Positions 16,943-26,247 of a stretch of DNA of 47,388 nucleotides are shown piece after piece (the stretch's first letter is position 1; each line of letters begins with the position of its first letter). A model generated the notes under the pieces. That model was not told where the DNA came from. It did not search any database and worked only from the letters and a program-made list of their open reading frames with translations. The position numbers and the translations under genes are program-made. This DNA is from Streptomyces niveus (GTDB taxonomy: Bacteria > Actinomycetota > Actinomycetes > Streptomycetales > Streptomycetaceae): the NCBI RefSeq assembly GCF_001723055.1, contig NZ_MDCR01000111.1, positions 1-47,388 of the forward strand. The letters run 5' to 3'.

Positions 16943-17389
16943 GTGTCAGGCGCGTCAGGCCGGGTGCTCGTTGTCGATGACAACAGGGTCATCAGGCAGT
17001 TGATCAGGGTCAACCTGGAGCTGGAGGGCTTCGAGGTCGTGACCGCGGCCGATGGTGCCGAGTGCCTGGACGTCGTTCACCAGGTCAGGCCCGATGTGAT
17101 CACCCTCGACGTCGTCATGCCGCGCCTCGACGGCATCCGCACCGCCGCCCGGCTGCGGGCCGATCCGGCGACCTCGCACCTGCCCGTGGCGATCATCAGT
17201 GCCTGTACGCGGTACGAGGTGGAGACCGGCACGGCCGCCGGCGTGGACGCCTTCCTCGCCAAGCCCTTCGAGCCGACCGAGCTCGTCAGTGTCGTACGCC
17301 AGCTGATACGCCGGGAGGGCCCGCCGTCCTTGGACGGCTGGCATGGGGCCGGGCGTGCGGGAAGCACGCCCGGAAGCGCGCGAGGCTGA
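16943..17389 (+). CDS. Receiver-only response regulator
   Basis: A 148-residue CheY-like receiver with no output domain. The acidic pair D12-D13, phospho-acceptor D56 (ITLDVVMPRLDG), the switch Ser/Ala pair (IISAC) and K107 (LAKPF) are all present, so it should be phosphorylatable. A Gly/Ser/Arg tail of about 20 residues follows. The start chosen is GTG 16943, giving VSGASGRVLVVDDN. The open frame extends 39 codons upstream through the GC palindrome, which is unlikely to be translated. No ribosome-binding site is seen; a TACTCT -10 ends six bases before the GTG, which fits a leaderless message. No kinase is adjacent in this direction, so its partner is unknown. Confidence 0.82.
   Translation: MSGASGRVLVVDDNRVIRQLIRVNLELEGFEVVTAADGAECLDVVHQVRPDVITLDVVMPRLDGIRTAARLRADPATSHLPVAIISACTRYEVETGTAAGVDAFLAKPFEPTELVSVVRQLIRREGPPSLDGWHGAGRAGSTPGSARG
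17349..17373 (+). terminator. Hairpin overlapping the 3' end of the response regulator
   Basis: A perfect 10-bp stem, CCGGGCGTGC (17349-17358) with GCACGCCCGG (17364-17373) and loop GGGAA. It falls within the last 14 codons of the regulator gene. It may end that transcript before nrtL while also encoding the tail residues. Confidence 0.55.
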
Positions 17390-17462
17390 CGACGCCCCTC
17401 CGGGTGCCCGCATCGCGAAACCGGTTCGCGAAGAGGTCCCCCTCCTCCCATACGCTTGTCCC

Positions 17463-18461
17463 GTGACCCCCGCCGACCTCTCCCGAACCGTGCTGCGCGC
17501 CGTGCGCCGCGCGGTCGACGAGGGTGTGCTGACCGGGCCCGTACCGGACAGCGTCCAGGTGGGGCGCCCAGGCCCCGGCGGCAGCGGCGACTACGCGACC
17601 TCCGTCGCCCTGCGGCTCGCGGGCCCCGCCCGCCGCAGCCCCCACGACGTCGCGCACATCCTGCGCACCGAGATCCTGCGGGCCGGCCCCGGACTGAGCC
17701 GCGTCGACGTCACCGGACCCGGCTTCCTGAACTTCACCCTCGCCCCCGGCAGCCGCGCCGGCCTCGTCCGGGCCGTCACCGACGCCGGGATCCGGTACGG
17801 GCACGGGGACGCCCTCGCCGGCACCACCGTGGTCCTCGCCCCCGCCGACGAGCCGCGCGCCGCCGTCTGGGCCGAGACCGTCGTACGGCTGCTGCGCGCC
17901 CAGGGCGCCGACGCCCGCACCGGCGGGGACGCCACGGAGCGGCTGACCGTACGCCCGGTGCCCGCCCGCCTCGCGGGTGACCTCTTCGCCCGCCTCGGGC
18001 CCGACGCCGCCCGCTGGGGCCTGCTGCGGCCCGCCGCGCACGACCGGCCCGCGACGGGCGACGACCTCCTCGTACAGCACGAGACCAACCCCCTGTTCAC
18101 GGTGCGCTACGCCCACGCCCGTACCCGCGCGCTCCTGCGCAACGCCGCCGGTCTCGGCATCCCGTCAGGCGGCGGCGACCCCCGCGACTCCGGGGCCCGC
18201 CCGCTTCTCGACACCATCGGCGACCACCCCGGCGTACTCGCCGCCGCCGCCCGCCATCGCGCCCCCGACCGGGTCGCCCGCCATCTCGAACGCACCGCGG
18301 AGGCGTTCCTGCACTTCCAGGAGACCTGCCGCCCGCTGCCCGCCGGCGACGAGAAACCCTCGGCCGCCCACCGTTCCCGGCTCGCACTCGCCGAAGCCGC
18401 CGGGACGGTGCTGGCCGGTGGCCTCACCCTCCTCGGCGTCGACGCGCCCGAACATCTCTGA
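17463..18461 (+). CDS. nrtL: ArgS-related anticodon-binding protein NrtL
   Basis: A 332-residue degenerate relative of arginyl-tRNA synthetase. Residues about 35-100 match the ArgS N-terminal domain (GDYATSVALRL...VDVTGPGFLNF). The HIGH region is reduced to the APADEPRAAVWAETVVRLLRAQ remnant and KMSK is missing, so it cannot aminoacylate. The C-terminal part keeps the stem and DALR anticodon-binding domain (DAARWGLLR, NPLFTVRYAHARTRALLR). The name NrtL is used for this streptomycete family; in other actinobacteria a full argS precedes lysA. The GTG at 17463 lies six bases after a TACGCT -10 box with no ribosome-binding site, so it may be leaderless. It ends 16 bp before lysA, a clear operon arrangement. 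Confidence 0.88.
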   Translation: MTPADLSRTVLRAVRRAVDEGVLTGPVPDSVQVGRPGPGGSGDYATSVALRLAGPARRSPHDVAHILRTEILRAGPGLSRVDVTGPGFLNFTLAPGSRAGLVRAVTDAGIRYGHGDALAGTTVVLAPADEPRAAVWAETVVRLLRAQGADARTGGDATERLTVRPVPARLAGDLFARLGPDAARWGLLRPAAHDRPATGDDLLVQHETNPLFTVRYAHARTRALLRNAAGLGIPSGGGDPRDSGARPLLDTIGDHPGVLAAAARHRAPDRVARHLERTAEAFLHFQETCRPLPAGDEKPSAAHRSRLALAEAAGTVLAGGLTLLGVDAPEHL

Positions 18462-18477
18462 GAGAGCCACGAAGACC

Positions 18478-19869
18478 ATGAGCCGTTCCGCCCACCCCGC
18501 CGGGCCCCGCTACGCCGACGTGCACACCGAGGGCCACTACTCCCCGCCGCCCGCCGACCTCAACGCCCTGGACGAGAAGATCTGGTCGCGTACGGTCCGC
18601 CGGGACGAGGACGGTGTCGCCACCGTCGCCGGACTGCCGGTCACCCGCCTCGCCGAGGAGTTCGGCACCCCCGCGTACTTCCTCGACGAGGCCGACTTCC
18701 GGGCCCGCTGCCGCGCCTGGACCGACGCCTTCGGCAAGGACGCCGACGTCTTCTACGCGGGCAAGGCGTTCCTGTCCCGCGCCGTCGTCCACTGGCTCAA
18801 GGAGGAGGGGCTCAACCTCGACGTCTGCTCCGGCGGCGAGCTGGCCACCGCGCTCGACGCGGGCATGCCCCCCGAGCGCATCGCGCTGCACGGCAACAAC
18901 AAGTCCGTGCACGAGATCGAGCGCGCCGTCTCCGCGGGCGTCGGCCGCATCGTCCTCGACTCGTTCCAGGAGATGGTGCGCGTCGCGCACATCGCGCAGC
19001 GCCTCGGCCGCGTCCAGCCCGTGCAGATCCGCGTCACCGTCGGCGTCGAGGCCCACACCCACGAGTTCATCGCCACCGCCCACGAGGACCAGAAGTTCGG
19101 CATCGCGCTGGCCGACGGACAGGCCGCCGAGGCCGTCCGCCGGGCACTGCGGCTCGACGGCATCGAACTCATCGGCATCCACTCGCACATCGGCTCGCAG
19201 ATCTTCGACATGGCGGGCTTCGAGGTCTCCGCGCGCCGCGTCGTCGAGCTGCTGGCCGCCGTCCGCGACGAACACGGCGTCGAACTCCCCGAGATCGACC
19301 TCGGCGGCGGCCTCGGCATCGCGTACACCCCCGAGGACGACCCCCGCGAGCCGCACGAGATCGCCAAGTCGCTGACCGCGATCGTCACCCGCGAGTGCGA
19401 GTCCGCCGGGCTGCGCACCCCCCGGATCTCCGTCGAGCCCGGCCGCGCGATCGTCGGCCCGACCGCCTTCACGCTCTACGAGGTCGGCACCGTCAAGCCC
19501 CTCCCGGGGCTGCGCACGTACGTGAGCGTCGACGGCGGCATGTCGGACAACATCCGCACCGCGCTGTACGACGCCGAGTACAGCGTCGCCCTCGTCTCCC
19601 GCCGCTCCGACGCCGAGCCGATGCTCTCCCGCGTCGTCGGCAAGCACTGCGAGAGCGGTGACATCGTCGTACGCGACGCGTTCCTGCCCGCCGACCTGGC
19701 GCCGGGCGACCTCATCGCGGTCCCCGCCACCGGCGCGTACTGCCGCTCGATGGCGAGCAACTACAACCACGCGCTGCGCCCGCCGGTCGTCGCCGTCAAG
19801 GACGGCGCGGCGCGGGTCATCGTCCGGCGTGAGACGGAGGAAGATCTCCTGCGGCTCGACGTCGGCTAG
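18478..19869 (+). CDS. lysA: Diaminopimelate decarboxylase
   Basis: A 463-residue PLP-dependent decarboxylase of the fold III (alanine racemase-like) family, the last step of lysine synthesis, converting meso-diaminopimelate to L-lysine. K96 in VFYAGKAFL is the PLP Schiff-base lysine, the SHIGSQI and GGGLGI segments bind cofactor phosphate, and the Cys in KHCESGDIV is the active-site residue donated across the dimer. The ATG at 18478 has GAGAGAG upstream. An N-terminal extension of about 35 residues precedes the conserved domain. Translated directly after nrtL. Confidence 0.96.
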   Translation: MSRSAHPAGPRYADVHTEGHYSPPPADLNALDEKIWSRTVRRDEDGVATVAGLPVTRLAEEFGTPAYFLDEADFRARCRAWTDAFGKDADVFYAGKAFLSRAVVHWLKEEGLNLDVCSGGELATALDAGMPPERIALHGNNKSVHEIERAVSAGVGRIVLDSFQEMVRVAHIAQRLGRVQPVQIRVTVGVEAHTHEFIATAHEDQKFGIALADGQAAEAVRRALRLDGIELIGIHSHIGSQIFDMAGFEVSARRVVELLAAVRDEHGVELPEIDLGGGLGIAYTPEDDPREPHEIAKSLTAIVTRECESAGLRTPRISVEPGRAIVGPTAFTLYEVGTVKPLPGLRTYVSVDGGMSDNIRTALYDAEYSVALVSRRSDAEPMLSRVVGKHCESGDIVVRDAFLPADLAPGDLIAVPATGAYCRSMASNYNHALRPPVVAVKDGAARVIVRRETEEDLLRLDVG

Positions 19870-19930
19870 CCGGCACGCAAGGCCGGACAGGGCCCGGTGC
19901 CCCGAAGGCTGAGATAGATGTCTCGCATGA

Positions 19931-19957
19931 CGGACGGAGGGGTGAAACTTCCGTCCG
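19931..19957 (+). promoter_or_regulatory. Hairpin in the lysA-hom gap
   Basis: An 8-bp stem, CGGACGGA with TCCGTCCG and an 11-base A/G-rich loop, lies about 60 bp after lysA and about 50 bp before hom. It may be a weak terminator or part of the hom leader. No leader peptide rich in Thr or Ile codons is seen. Confidence 0.4.
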
Positions 19958-20003
19958 GTGCGTGAGACTGGTCCACATCGCTGTGAGAGGGAATCGAGGT
20001 CGC

Positions 20004-21314
20004 ATGATGCGTACGCGTCCGCTGAAGGTGGCGCTGCTGGGCTGTGGAGTGGTCGGCTCAGAGGTGGCGCGCATCATGACGACGCACGCCGACGACCTGG
20101 CCGCGCGGATCGGCGCCCCCCTGGAACTCGCCGGGGTCGCCGTCCGCCGTCCCTCCAAGGTGCGCGAGGGCATCGACCCCGCGCTGATCACCACGGACGC
20201 GACGGCGCTGGTCAAACGCGGCGACATCGACGTCGTGGTCGAGGTCATCGGCGGTGTCGAGCCCGCCCGCACACTGATCACCACCGCCTTCGAGCACGGC
20301 GCGTCCGTCGTCTCGGCCAACAAGGCGCTGCTCGCCGAGGACGGCGCGACGCTCTTCGCGGCGGCCGAGAAGCACGGCAAGGACCTCTACTACGAGGCCG
20401 CCGTCGCCGGCGCCATCCCGCTGCTGCGCCCGCTGCGCGAATCCCTCGCGGGCGACAAGGTCAACCGCGTGCTGGGCATCGTCAACGGCACCACGAACTT
20501 CATCCTCGACCGGATGGACTCCTCGGGCGCCGGCTACTCCGAGGCGCTGGACGAGGCGACGGCGCTCGGTTACGCGGAGGCCGACCCGACCGCCGACGTC
20601 GAGGGCTTCGACGCCGCAGCCAAGGCCGCGATCCTCGCCGGGATCGCCTTCCACACCCGCGTACGCCTCGACGACGTCCACCGCGAGGGCCTGACCGAGG
20701 TCACCTCCGCCGACATCGCCTCCGCGCGGCGCATGGGCTGCACCGTCAAGCTCCTCGCCATCTGCGAGCGCGCCGTCGACGGGAAGTCGGTCACCGCCCG
20801 CGTGCACCCGGCGATGATCCCGCTCAGCCACCCGCTCGCCTCGGTGCGCGAGGCGTACAACGCGGTCTTCGTGGAGGCCGAGGCGGCCGGCCAACTGATG
20901 TTCTACGGCCCCGGGGCGGGCGGCGCGCCCACCGCGTCCGCCGTGCTCGGCGACCTCGTCGCGGTGTGCCGCAACCGGCTCGGCGAGTCCACGGGGCCCG
21001 GCGAGTCCGCGTACACCCGGCTGCCCGTCAGCTCGATGGCCGAGGTCGTCACGCGCTACCACATCAGCCTCGACGTGGCCGACAAACCGGGTGTACTGGC
21101 CCAGGTCGCGACGGTCTTCGCCGAGCACGACGTGTCGATCGACACCGTGCGCCAGCAGGGCCGGCTGGACAGTGAAGGACTCGGCGGCGAGGCATCTCTC
21201 GTCGTCGTCACCCACCGCGCGCCCGACGCCGCCCTCTCGGGCACCGTCGAAGCGCTGCGCAAGCTCGACACCGTGCGCGGTGTCGCCAGCATCATGCGTG
21301 TTGAAGGGGAGTAA
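20004..21314 (+). CDS. hom: Homoserine dehydrogenase
   Basis: A 436-residue enzyme that reduces aspartate semialdehyde to homoserine with NAD(P)H, the branch point to threonine and methionine. [13 protein letters not shown] is the nucleotide-binding motif, [11 protein letters not shown] and the following [16 protein letters not shown] block form the catalytic domain, and a C-terminal ACT domain (about 355-436, [21 protein letters not shown]) is the usual site of threonine feedback inhibition. The start chosen is ATG 20004 with GAGG upstream, giving [13 protein letters not shown]. The frame is open 14 codons further, which does not look like this family. It ends seven bases before thrC. Confidence 0.95.
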   Translation: MMRTRPLKVALLGCGVVGSEVARIMTTHADDLAARIGAPLELAGVAVRRPSKVREGIDPALITTDATALVKRGDIDVVVEVIGGVEPARTLITTAFEHGASVVSANKALLAEDGATLFAAAEKHGKDLYYEAAVAGAIPLLRPLRESLAGDKVNRVLGIVNGTTNFILDRMDSSGAGYSEALDEATALGYAEADPTADVEGFDAAAKAAILAGIAFHTRVRLDDVHREGLTEVTSADIASARRMGCTVKLLAICERAVDGKSVTARVHPAMIPLSHPLASVREAYNAVFVEAEAAGQLMFYGPGAGGAPTASAVLGDLVAVCRNRLGESTGPGESAYTRLPVSSMAEVVTRYHISLDVADKPGVLAQVATVFAEHDVSIDTVRQQGRLDSEGLGGEASLVVVTHRAPDAALSGTVEALRKLDTVRGVASIMRVEGE

Positions 21315-21321
21315 GGGACCC

Positions 21322-22392
21322 ATGACGAGCATCGGCACCCACCAGTGGCGCGGCATCATCGAGGAGTACCGGGACCGGCTGCCGGTCACCGAAACGACGG
21401 CGGTGGTCACGCTCCGCGAGGGCGGTACACCGCTCGTCCCCGCCCAGGTCCTCTCCGAACTCACGGGCTGCGAGGTGCACCTCAAGGTCGAGGGCGCCAA
21501 CCCGACCGGGTCGTTCAAGGACCGCGGCATGACGATGGCCATCACGCACGCCAAGGAGGCGGGCGCCCAGGCCGTCATCTGCGCCTCCACCGGCAACACC
21601 TCGGCGTCGGCCGCCGCGTACGCGGTACGGGCCGGCATGGTCTGCGCCGTCCTGGTGCCGCAGGGCAAGATCGCGCTGGGCAAGATGGGCCAGGCGCTGG
21701 TGCACGGCGCGAAGATCCTCCAGGTCGACGGGAACTTCGACGACTGTCTGACGCTGGCGCGCGGACTGTCCGACAACTACCCGGTGGCGCTGGTCAATTC
21801 GGTCAATCCGTCCCGTATCGAGGGCCAGAAGACGGCGGCCTTCGAGATCGTGGACGCGCTCGGTGACGCCCCCGACATCCATGTGCTGCCCGTCGGCAAC
21901 GCCGGCAACATCACGGCGTACTGGAAGGGCTACACGGAGTACACCAACGACGGCCCGGCCACCCGTCGCCCGCGCATGTGGGGCTTCCAGGCGTCCGGTT
22001 CGGCGCCGATCGTGCGCGGCGAGGTCGTCAAGGACCCGCACACCGTGGCCACCGCGATCCGGATCGGCAACCCGGCGTCCTGGCAGCAGGCGCTCGCCGC
22101 CCGCGACGAGTCGGGCGGGTTCATCGACGAGGTGACGGACCGACAGATCCTGCGTGCCTACCGGCTGTTGGCCGCACAGGAGGGCGTCTTCGTCGAGCCC
22201 GCGTCGGCCGCGTCCGTCGCCGGTCTGCTCAAGGCGGCCGAGGACGGCAAGGTCGATCGCGGGCAGCGGATCGTCTGCACCGTCACCGGGAACGGGCTCA
22301 AGGACCCGGACTGGGCGGTCGCGGGAGCGCCGCAGCCGGTCACCGTGCCGGTGGACGCGGTGACGGCGGCGGAGCGGCTCGGACTCGCGTAA
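21322..22392 (+). CDS. thrC: Threonine synthase
   Basis: A 356-residue fold-type II PLP enzyme that converts O-phosphohomoserine to threonine. K66 in PTGSFKDRG binds PLP, and [15 protein letters not shown] and PVGNAGN form the cofactor phosphate site. The ATG at 21322 has AAGGGA upstream and follows the hom stop by seven bases, so the two are translated from one message. Threonine synthesis is completed by thrB, which here lies after a 331-bp gap containing a large hairpin. Confidence 0.95.
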   Translation: MTSIGTHQWRGIIEEYRDRLPVTETTAVVTLREGGTPLVPAQVLSELTGCEVHLKVEGANPTGSFKDRGMTMAITHAKEAGAQAVICASTGNTSASAAAYAVRAGMVCAVLVPQGKIALGKMGQALVHGAKILQVDGNFDDCLTLARGLSDNYPVALVNSVNPSRIEGQKTAAFEIVDALGDAPDIHVLPVGNAGNITAYWKGYTEYTNDGPATRRPRMWGFQASGSAPIVRGEVVKDPHTVATAIRIGNPASWQQALAARDESGGFIDEVTDRQILRAYRLLAAQEGVFVEPASAASVAGLLKAAEDGKVDRGQRIVCTVTGNGLKDPDWAVAGAPQPVTVPVDAVTAAERLGLA

Positions 22393-22461
22393 CGCGCCCC
22401 CGGTGCGGCCCGTGGTCACGGAAACCGGCCCCGCGGCCGCACAAAGCACACCAAGACGCTT

Positions 22462-22517
22462 CATAGGCGCACAGGAAGCCACGCGACACGCATCGTGCGC
22501 CTCCTGTGCGCCCTATG
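22462..22517 (+). promoter_or_regulatory. Large inverted repeat in the thrC-thrB gap
   Basis: Arms CATAGGCGCACAGGA (22462-22476) and TCCTGTGCGCCCTATG (22502-22517) pair over 15 bp with a single bulged C. A nested short stem (CACG/CGTG) sits in the 25-base loop. The rest of the 331-bp gap (22393-22723) holds a possible -10 TAAGGT near 22540 and a Cys/Arg/Pro-coding pyrimidine-rich stretch before the thrB ribosome-binding site. It may be a terminator for hom-thrC or an attenuator/operator for thrB. Confidence 0.55.
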
Positions 22518-22723
22518 TCGCCACAGAACCTTCCTTCGATAAGGTGTGCCTGACCCGCCCCGCCGCATATGCCGCGGTGTTGTCGCCCTCGTGGTCGTCG
22601 GGTGTCTGACGTATCTCGCCGAAATCCCGCAGTCTCGCAGCCTCGTCTCCGTTCGCCCCGCCTCTGCTCGCCCCGTCTCCGTCCAGCCTTCCTCGCCGTC
22701 ACACAAGGAGAGTCGTCTAAGCG

Positions 22724-23644
22724 ATGGCCGGTCCAGCTTTCCGCGCCGCCGCCGTACGGGTGCGCGTCCCCGCCACCAGCGCCAACCTCGGGCCGGGATT
22801 CGACGCCCTCGGCCTGTCGTTGGGGCTCTACGACGACGTGGTGGTCCGAGTCGCCGACTCCGGGCTGCACGTCGACATCGCCGGCGAGGGCGCCGGAACG
22901 TTGCCCCGCGACGAGAACCACCTCCTCGTACGGTCCCTGCGCACCGCGTTCGACCTGCTCGGCGGCCAGCCGCGCGGCCTGGAGGTCGTCTGCGCCAACC
23001 GCATCCCGCACGGCCGGGGCCTCGGCTCCTCGTCCGCCGCCATCTGCGCCGGGATCGTCGCCGCGCGCGCCGTGACGATAGGCGGCGACGCCCGGCTCGA
23101 CGACACGGCGCTGCTGGAGCTGGCCACCGAGATCGAGGGCCACCCCGACAACGTCGCCGCCTGTCTGCTCGGCGGATTCACCCTCGCCTGGACCGACGGG
23201 GGAGCGGCACGCGCCATCCGTATGGAGGCCGCCGATTCCGTGGTCCCCGTGGTGTTCGTACCCGACCGGCCCGTCCTGACCGAGACCGCGCGGGGACTGC
23301 TCCCGCGCGCCGTCCCCCATGTGGACGCGAGCTTCAACGCGGGCCGCGCCGCGCTGCTCGTCGAGGCGCTGACCAGGCGTCCCGACCTGCTGCTCGCCGC
23401 CACCGAGGACCGGCTCCACCAGGAGTACCGCGCCCCGGCGATGCCGCAGAGCGTGGAACTGGTCAACCGACTGCGGGCGGACGGCGTCCCCGCGGTCATC
23501 TCCGGCGCGGGCCCCACGGTCCTGGCGCTGACCGAGGACAGTGCGGCCGACAAGGTCGCACGGCTGGCCGGCGAGGGCTGGGCGGCGAACAGGCTCGGCC
23601 TCGACGGCACGGGCGCGACCGTTCTGCCGCTGGGATCTCAGTGA
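22724..23644 (+). CDS. thrB: Homoserine kinase
   Basis: A 306-residue GHMP-family kinase that phosphorylates homoserine with ATP to give the ThrC substrate. PATSANLGPGFDALGLSL is the family N-terminal block, PHGRGLGSSSAAI is the phosphate-binding motif and VISGAGPTVLAL is the third GHMP motif. The ATG at 22724 has AAGGAGAG ten bases upstream. The separation from thrC by 331 bp suggests it has its own promoter. Confidence 0.95.
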   Translation: MAGPAFRAAAVRVRVPATSANLGPGFDALGLSLGLYDDVVVRVADSGLHVDIAGEGAGTLPRDENHLLVRSLRTAFDLLGGQPRGLEVVCANRIPHGRGLGSSSAAICAGIVAARAVTIGGDARLDDTALLELATEIEGHPDNVAACLLGGFTLAWTDGGAARAIRMEAADSVVPVVFVPDRPVLTETARGLLPRAVPHVDASFNAGRAALLVEALTRRPDLLLAATEDRLHQEYRAPAMPQSVELVNRLRADGVPAVISGAGPTVLALTEDSAADKVARLAGEGWAANRLGLDGTGATVLPLGSQ

Positions 23645-24036
23645 CGGTGGATTGCCGGTGAGTGAGAGGGGGAATGTTTGTTGGAGCCGGTAGTGTTAAC
23701 CTCAAGTCTGCACCCGAAGTCTTTGTGGCTCGGTGCTTCGCGTCCCCATTCGGGACCACCATTCTTCCGGGAGCCTCCCCGACTGCCTGCGCAGCCTGCC
23801 TGAGCAGTCTTGAGCACGCCCCGGAACCGGCACGACACCCCTCGCTATGTCCAGGAGTGGGCCGAGCAGGGGGACCTCGGGCCGGACCCATTGCATGTAC
23901 GCAAGTCTTCCGCCGTACCCGGCGGGACCATCGCCCCGACTTCGGCCGGTGATCGACACGATCACAACCCGCGGTCGGACAGCACAACCGGTCGCCGAGC
24001 CAGAAGGCCGACGTCCGCTCCAGGGAAGGACCCTTC
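23645..24036 (+). promoter_or_regulatory. Long leader/promoter region of rho
   Basis: A 392-bp stretch with no credible gene. A TAGTGT -10-like box lies at 23691-23696, without a clear -35. If it is used, the rho leader is about 340 nt. A perfect 7-bp hairpin (GTGATCG/CGATCAC, 23949-23965) lies about 70 bp before the rho start. Rho is autoregulated through its leader in several bacteria, so a long untranslated leader fits. Short open frames here overlap one another and show no codon bias. Confidence 0.4.
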
Positions 24037-26097
24037 GTGAGCGACACCACCGATCTGATGGGCGTGAGCGCCGACAACAGCGTCGACACCGCCGCGCCCG
24101 CCGAAGGTGCTGCCACCGGCACCACCTCACGGCGCCGCCGCTCCGGCACCGGCCTCGACGGCATGGTCCTGGCCGAGCTCCAGCAGGTCGCGTCAGGCCT
24201 CGGCATCAGGGGCACCGCGCGGATGCGCAAGAGCCAGTTGATCGAGGTCATCAAGGAGGCGCAGGGCGGCGGTTCGCCCGCGCCGAAGACCGACGGGACG
24301 GCCGGCGGCGACGCCGAGGCGAAGCCCAAGCGGCGCGCCACCTCCAAGGCCCGTACGGGCGACGCGGCCCCGGCCGCCGACGCCCCCGCCGACCAGGCCC
24401 CGGCCAAGGCGGCGAAGACGGAGAAGGACGGCAAGGCCGACTCCTCGATCGACATCCCGGGCCAGCCGGCCAGTGACGACCAGCCCGCGGGCGAGCGTCG
24501 TCGGCGCAGGGCCACCGCGCAGGCGGGCAGCCCGGACACCAAGACCGAGACCCGCGAGTCGGGCACCGACACCGTCGTGGACGAGCGGCCCGACGCCAAG
24601 GCCGAGGCCGCCGTCTCCGCGTCCGACCGCGCCGAGGCCGACGGCCGCCGCGGCGACCGCCAGGAGCGCGGCCAGCGGGGCGAGCGCGGTGAGCGTGGCG
24701 ACCGCCAGAGCCGCCAGCGTGACCGCCGCGGCAAGGGCGACGACCAGCAGGGCGGCGGCCAGCAGGCCGGCGGCCAGCGCCAGCAGCGCCAGGGCCAGAG
24801 CCAGGGCGGTCAGAACCAGGGCAACGGCCCGCAGGACGACTTCGACGACGAGGCGGGCGGCCGGCGCGGCAGGCGCGGCCGGTACCGCGACCGCCGGGGC
24901 CGTCGTGGCCGCGAGGAGTTCGGTGGCGGCGGCGAGCCGCAGGTCGCCGACGACGACGTGCTGATCCCCGTCGCGGGCATCCTCGACATCCTCGACAACT
25001 ACGCGTTCATCCGGACCTCCGGCTATCTGCCGGGTCCGAACGACGTGTACGTGTCGCTCGCCCAGGTCCGTAAGAACGGCCTGCGCAAGGGTGACCACGT
25101 CACCGGCGCGGTGCGCCAGCCCAAGGACGGCGAGCGCCGCGAGAAGTTCAACGCGCTCGTGCGCCTGGACTCGGCGAACGGCATGGCGGCCGAATCGGGC
25201 CGCGGGCGGCCGGAGTTCCAGAAGCTCACCCCGCTCTACCCGCAGGACCGGCTCCGCCTGGAGACCGACCCGGGTGTGCTGACGACGCGGATCATCGACC
25301 TCGTCGCACCGATCGGCAAGGGCCAGCGCGGTCTGATCGTGGCCCCGCCGAAGACCGGCAAGACCATGATCCTGCAGGCCATCGCCAACGCGATCACGGT
25401 CAACAGCCCCGAGTGCCACCTGATGGTCGTCCTCGTCGACGAGCGTCCGGAAGAGGTCACCGACATGCAGCGGTCGGTGAAGGGCGAGGTCATCTCCTCG
25501 ACCTTCGACCGCCCCGCCGAGGACCACACCACCGTCGCCGAGCTGGCCATCGAGCGCGCCAAGCGCCTCGTGGAGCTGGGTCACGACGTGGTCGTCCTGC
25601 TGGACTCCATCACCCGCCTGGGCCGCGCGTACAACCTCGCGGCCCCGGCCTCCGGACGCATCCTGTCCGGTGGTGTCGACTCGACCGCGCTCTACCCGCC
25701 GAAGCGCTTCTTCGGCGCGGCGCGCAACATCGAGGACGGCGGTTCGCTGACCATCCTGGCCACCGCGCTCGTCGAGACCGGCTCGCGCATGGACGAGGTG
25801 ATCTTCGAGGAGTTCAAGGGCACCGGCAACATGGAGCTCAAGCTCGACCGCAAGCTCTCGGACAAGCGCATCTTCCCGGCGGTCGACGTGGACGCGTCCT
25901 CCACCCGTAAGGAAGAGATCCTGCTCGGCAGCGACGAGCTGGCCGTCGTCTGGAAGCTGCGCCGGGTGCTGCACGCGCTCGACCAGCAGCAGGCCATCGA
26001 GTTGCTGCTGGACAAAATGAAGAAGACGAAGTCGAACGCCGAGTTCCTGCTTCAGATTCAGAAGACGACTCCGTCCCCCGGAAACGGCAACGACTGA
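24037..26097 (+). CDS. rho: Transcription termination factor Rho
   Basis: A 686-residue hexameric RNA-dependent ATPase that ends transcription on unstructured RNA. About 41-76 is the Rho N-terminal helical domain ([17 protein letters not shown]). About 80-300 is a long insertion, first Ala/Lys/Pro/Asp-rich then Arg/Gly/Gln-rich (many [15 protein letters not shown] units), typical of actinobacterial Rho. About 305-385 is the cold-shock RNA-binding domain. The motor has Walker A APPKTGKT (436-443), Walker B VVVLLDS and the RLGRAYN region. E. coli Rho has about 420 residues, so the insertion accounts for the extra length. The GTG at 24037 has GGGAAGGA upstream. It is followed by an intrinsic terminator. 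Confidence 0.97.
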   Translation: MSDTTDLMGVSADNSVDTAAPAEGAATGTTSRRRRSGTGLDGMVLAELQQVASGLGIRGTARMRKSQLIEVIKEAQGGGSPAPKTDGTAGGDAEAKPKRRATSKARTGDAAPAADAPADQAPAKAAKTEKDGKADSSIDIPGQPASDDQPAGERRRRRATAQAGSPDTKTETRESGTDTVVDERPDAKAEAAVSASDRAEADGRRGDRQERGQRGERGERGDRQSRQRDRRGKGDDQQGGGQQAGGQRQQRQGQSQGGQNQGNGPQDDFDDEAGGRRGRRGRYRDRRGRRGREEFGGGGEPQVADDDVLIPVAGILDILDNYAFIRTSGYLPGPNDVYVSLAQVRKNGLRKGDHVTGAVRQPKDGERREKFNALVRLDSANGMAAESGRGRPEFQKLTPLYPQDRLRLETDPGVLTTRIIDLVAPIGKGQRGLIVAPPKTGKTMILQAIANAITVNSPECHLMVVLVDERPEEVTDMQRSVKGEVISSTFDRPAEDHTTVAELAIERAKRLVELGHDVVVLLDSITRLGRAYNLAAPASGRILSGGVDSTALYPPKRFFGAARNIEDGGSLTILATALVETGSRMDEVIFEEFKGTGNMELKLDRKLSDKRIFPAVDVDASSTRKEEILLGSDELAVVWKLRRVLHALDQQQAIELLLDKMKKTKSNAEFLLQIQKTTPSPGNGND

Positions 26098-26135
26098 CGT
26101 ACCCACTGACGTCCGTTTGCTCAACTTCCTTATGG

Positions 26136-26167
26136 ATCCGCCCCGTTACTCCGGTGACGGGGCGGAT
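26136..26167 (+). terminator. Terminator after rho
   Basis: A perfect 11-bp stem, ATCCGCCCCGT (26136-26146) with ACGGGGCGGAT (26157-26167), a ten-base loop and a TTCTGC tail, 39 bp after the rho stop. Confidence 0.85.
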
Positions 26168-26247
26168 TTCTGCATGTAACATTCGTTTAGCCGTTCCATC
26201 CCCCCACACGGCGCCAAACCAATTCCCTTGATTAGTGGGAGATTTGC

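Noticed and set aside
20058..21776. A 572-codon minus-strand frame antisense to hom
   Set aside because: Antisense shadow across two well-recognised genes, with no ribosome-binding site or family sequence.
22544..22609. A 21-codon frame before thrB as a possible attenuator leader peptide
   Set aside because: It codes only one Thr and no Ile, so it does not fit a threonine/isoleucine leader peptide; no ribosome-binding site.
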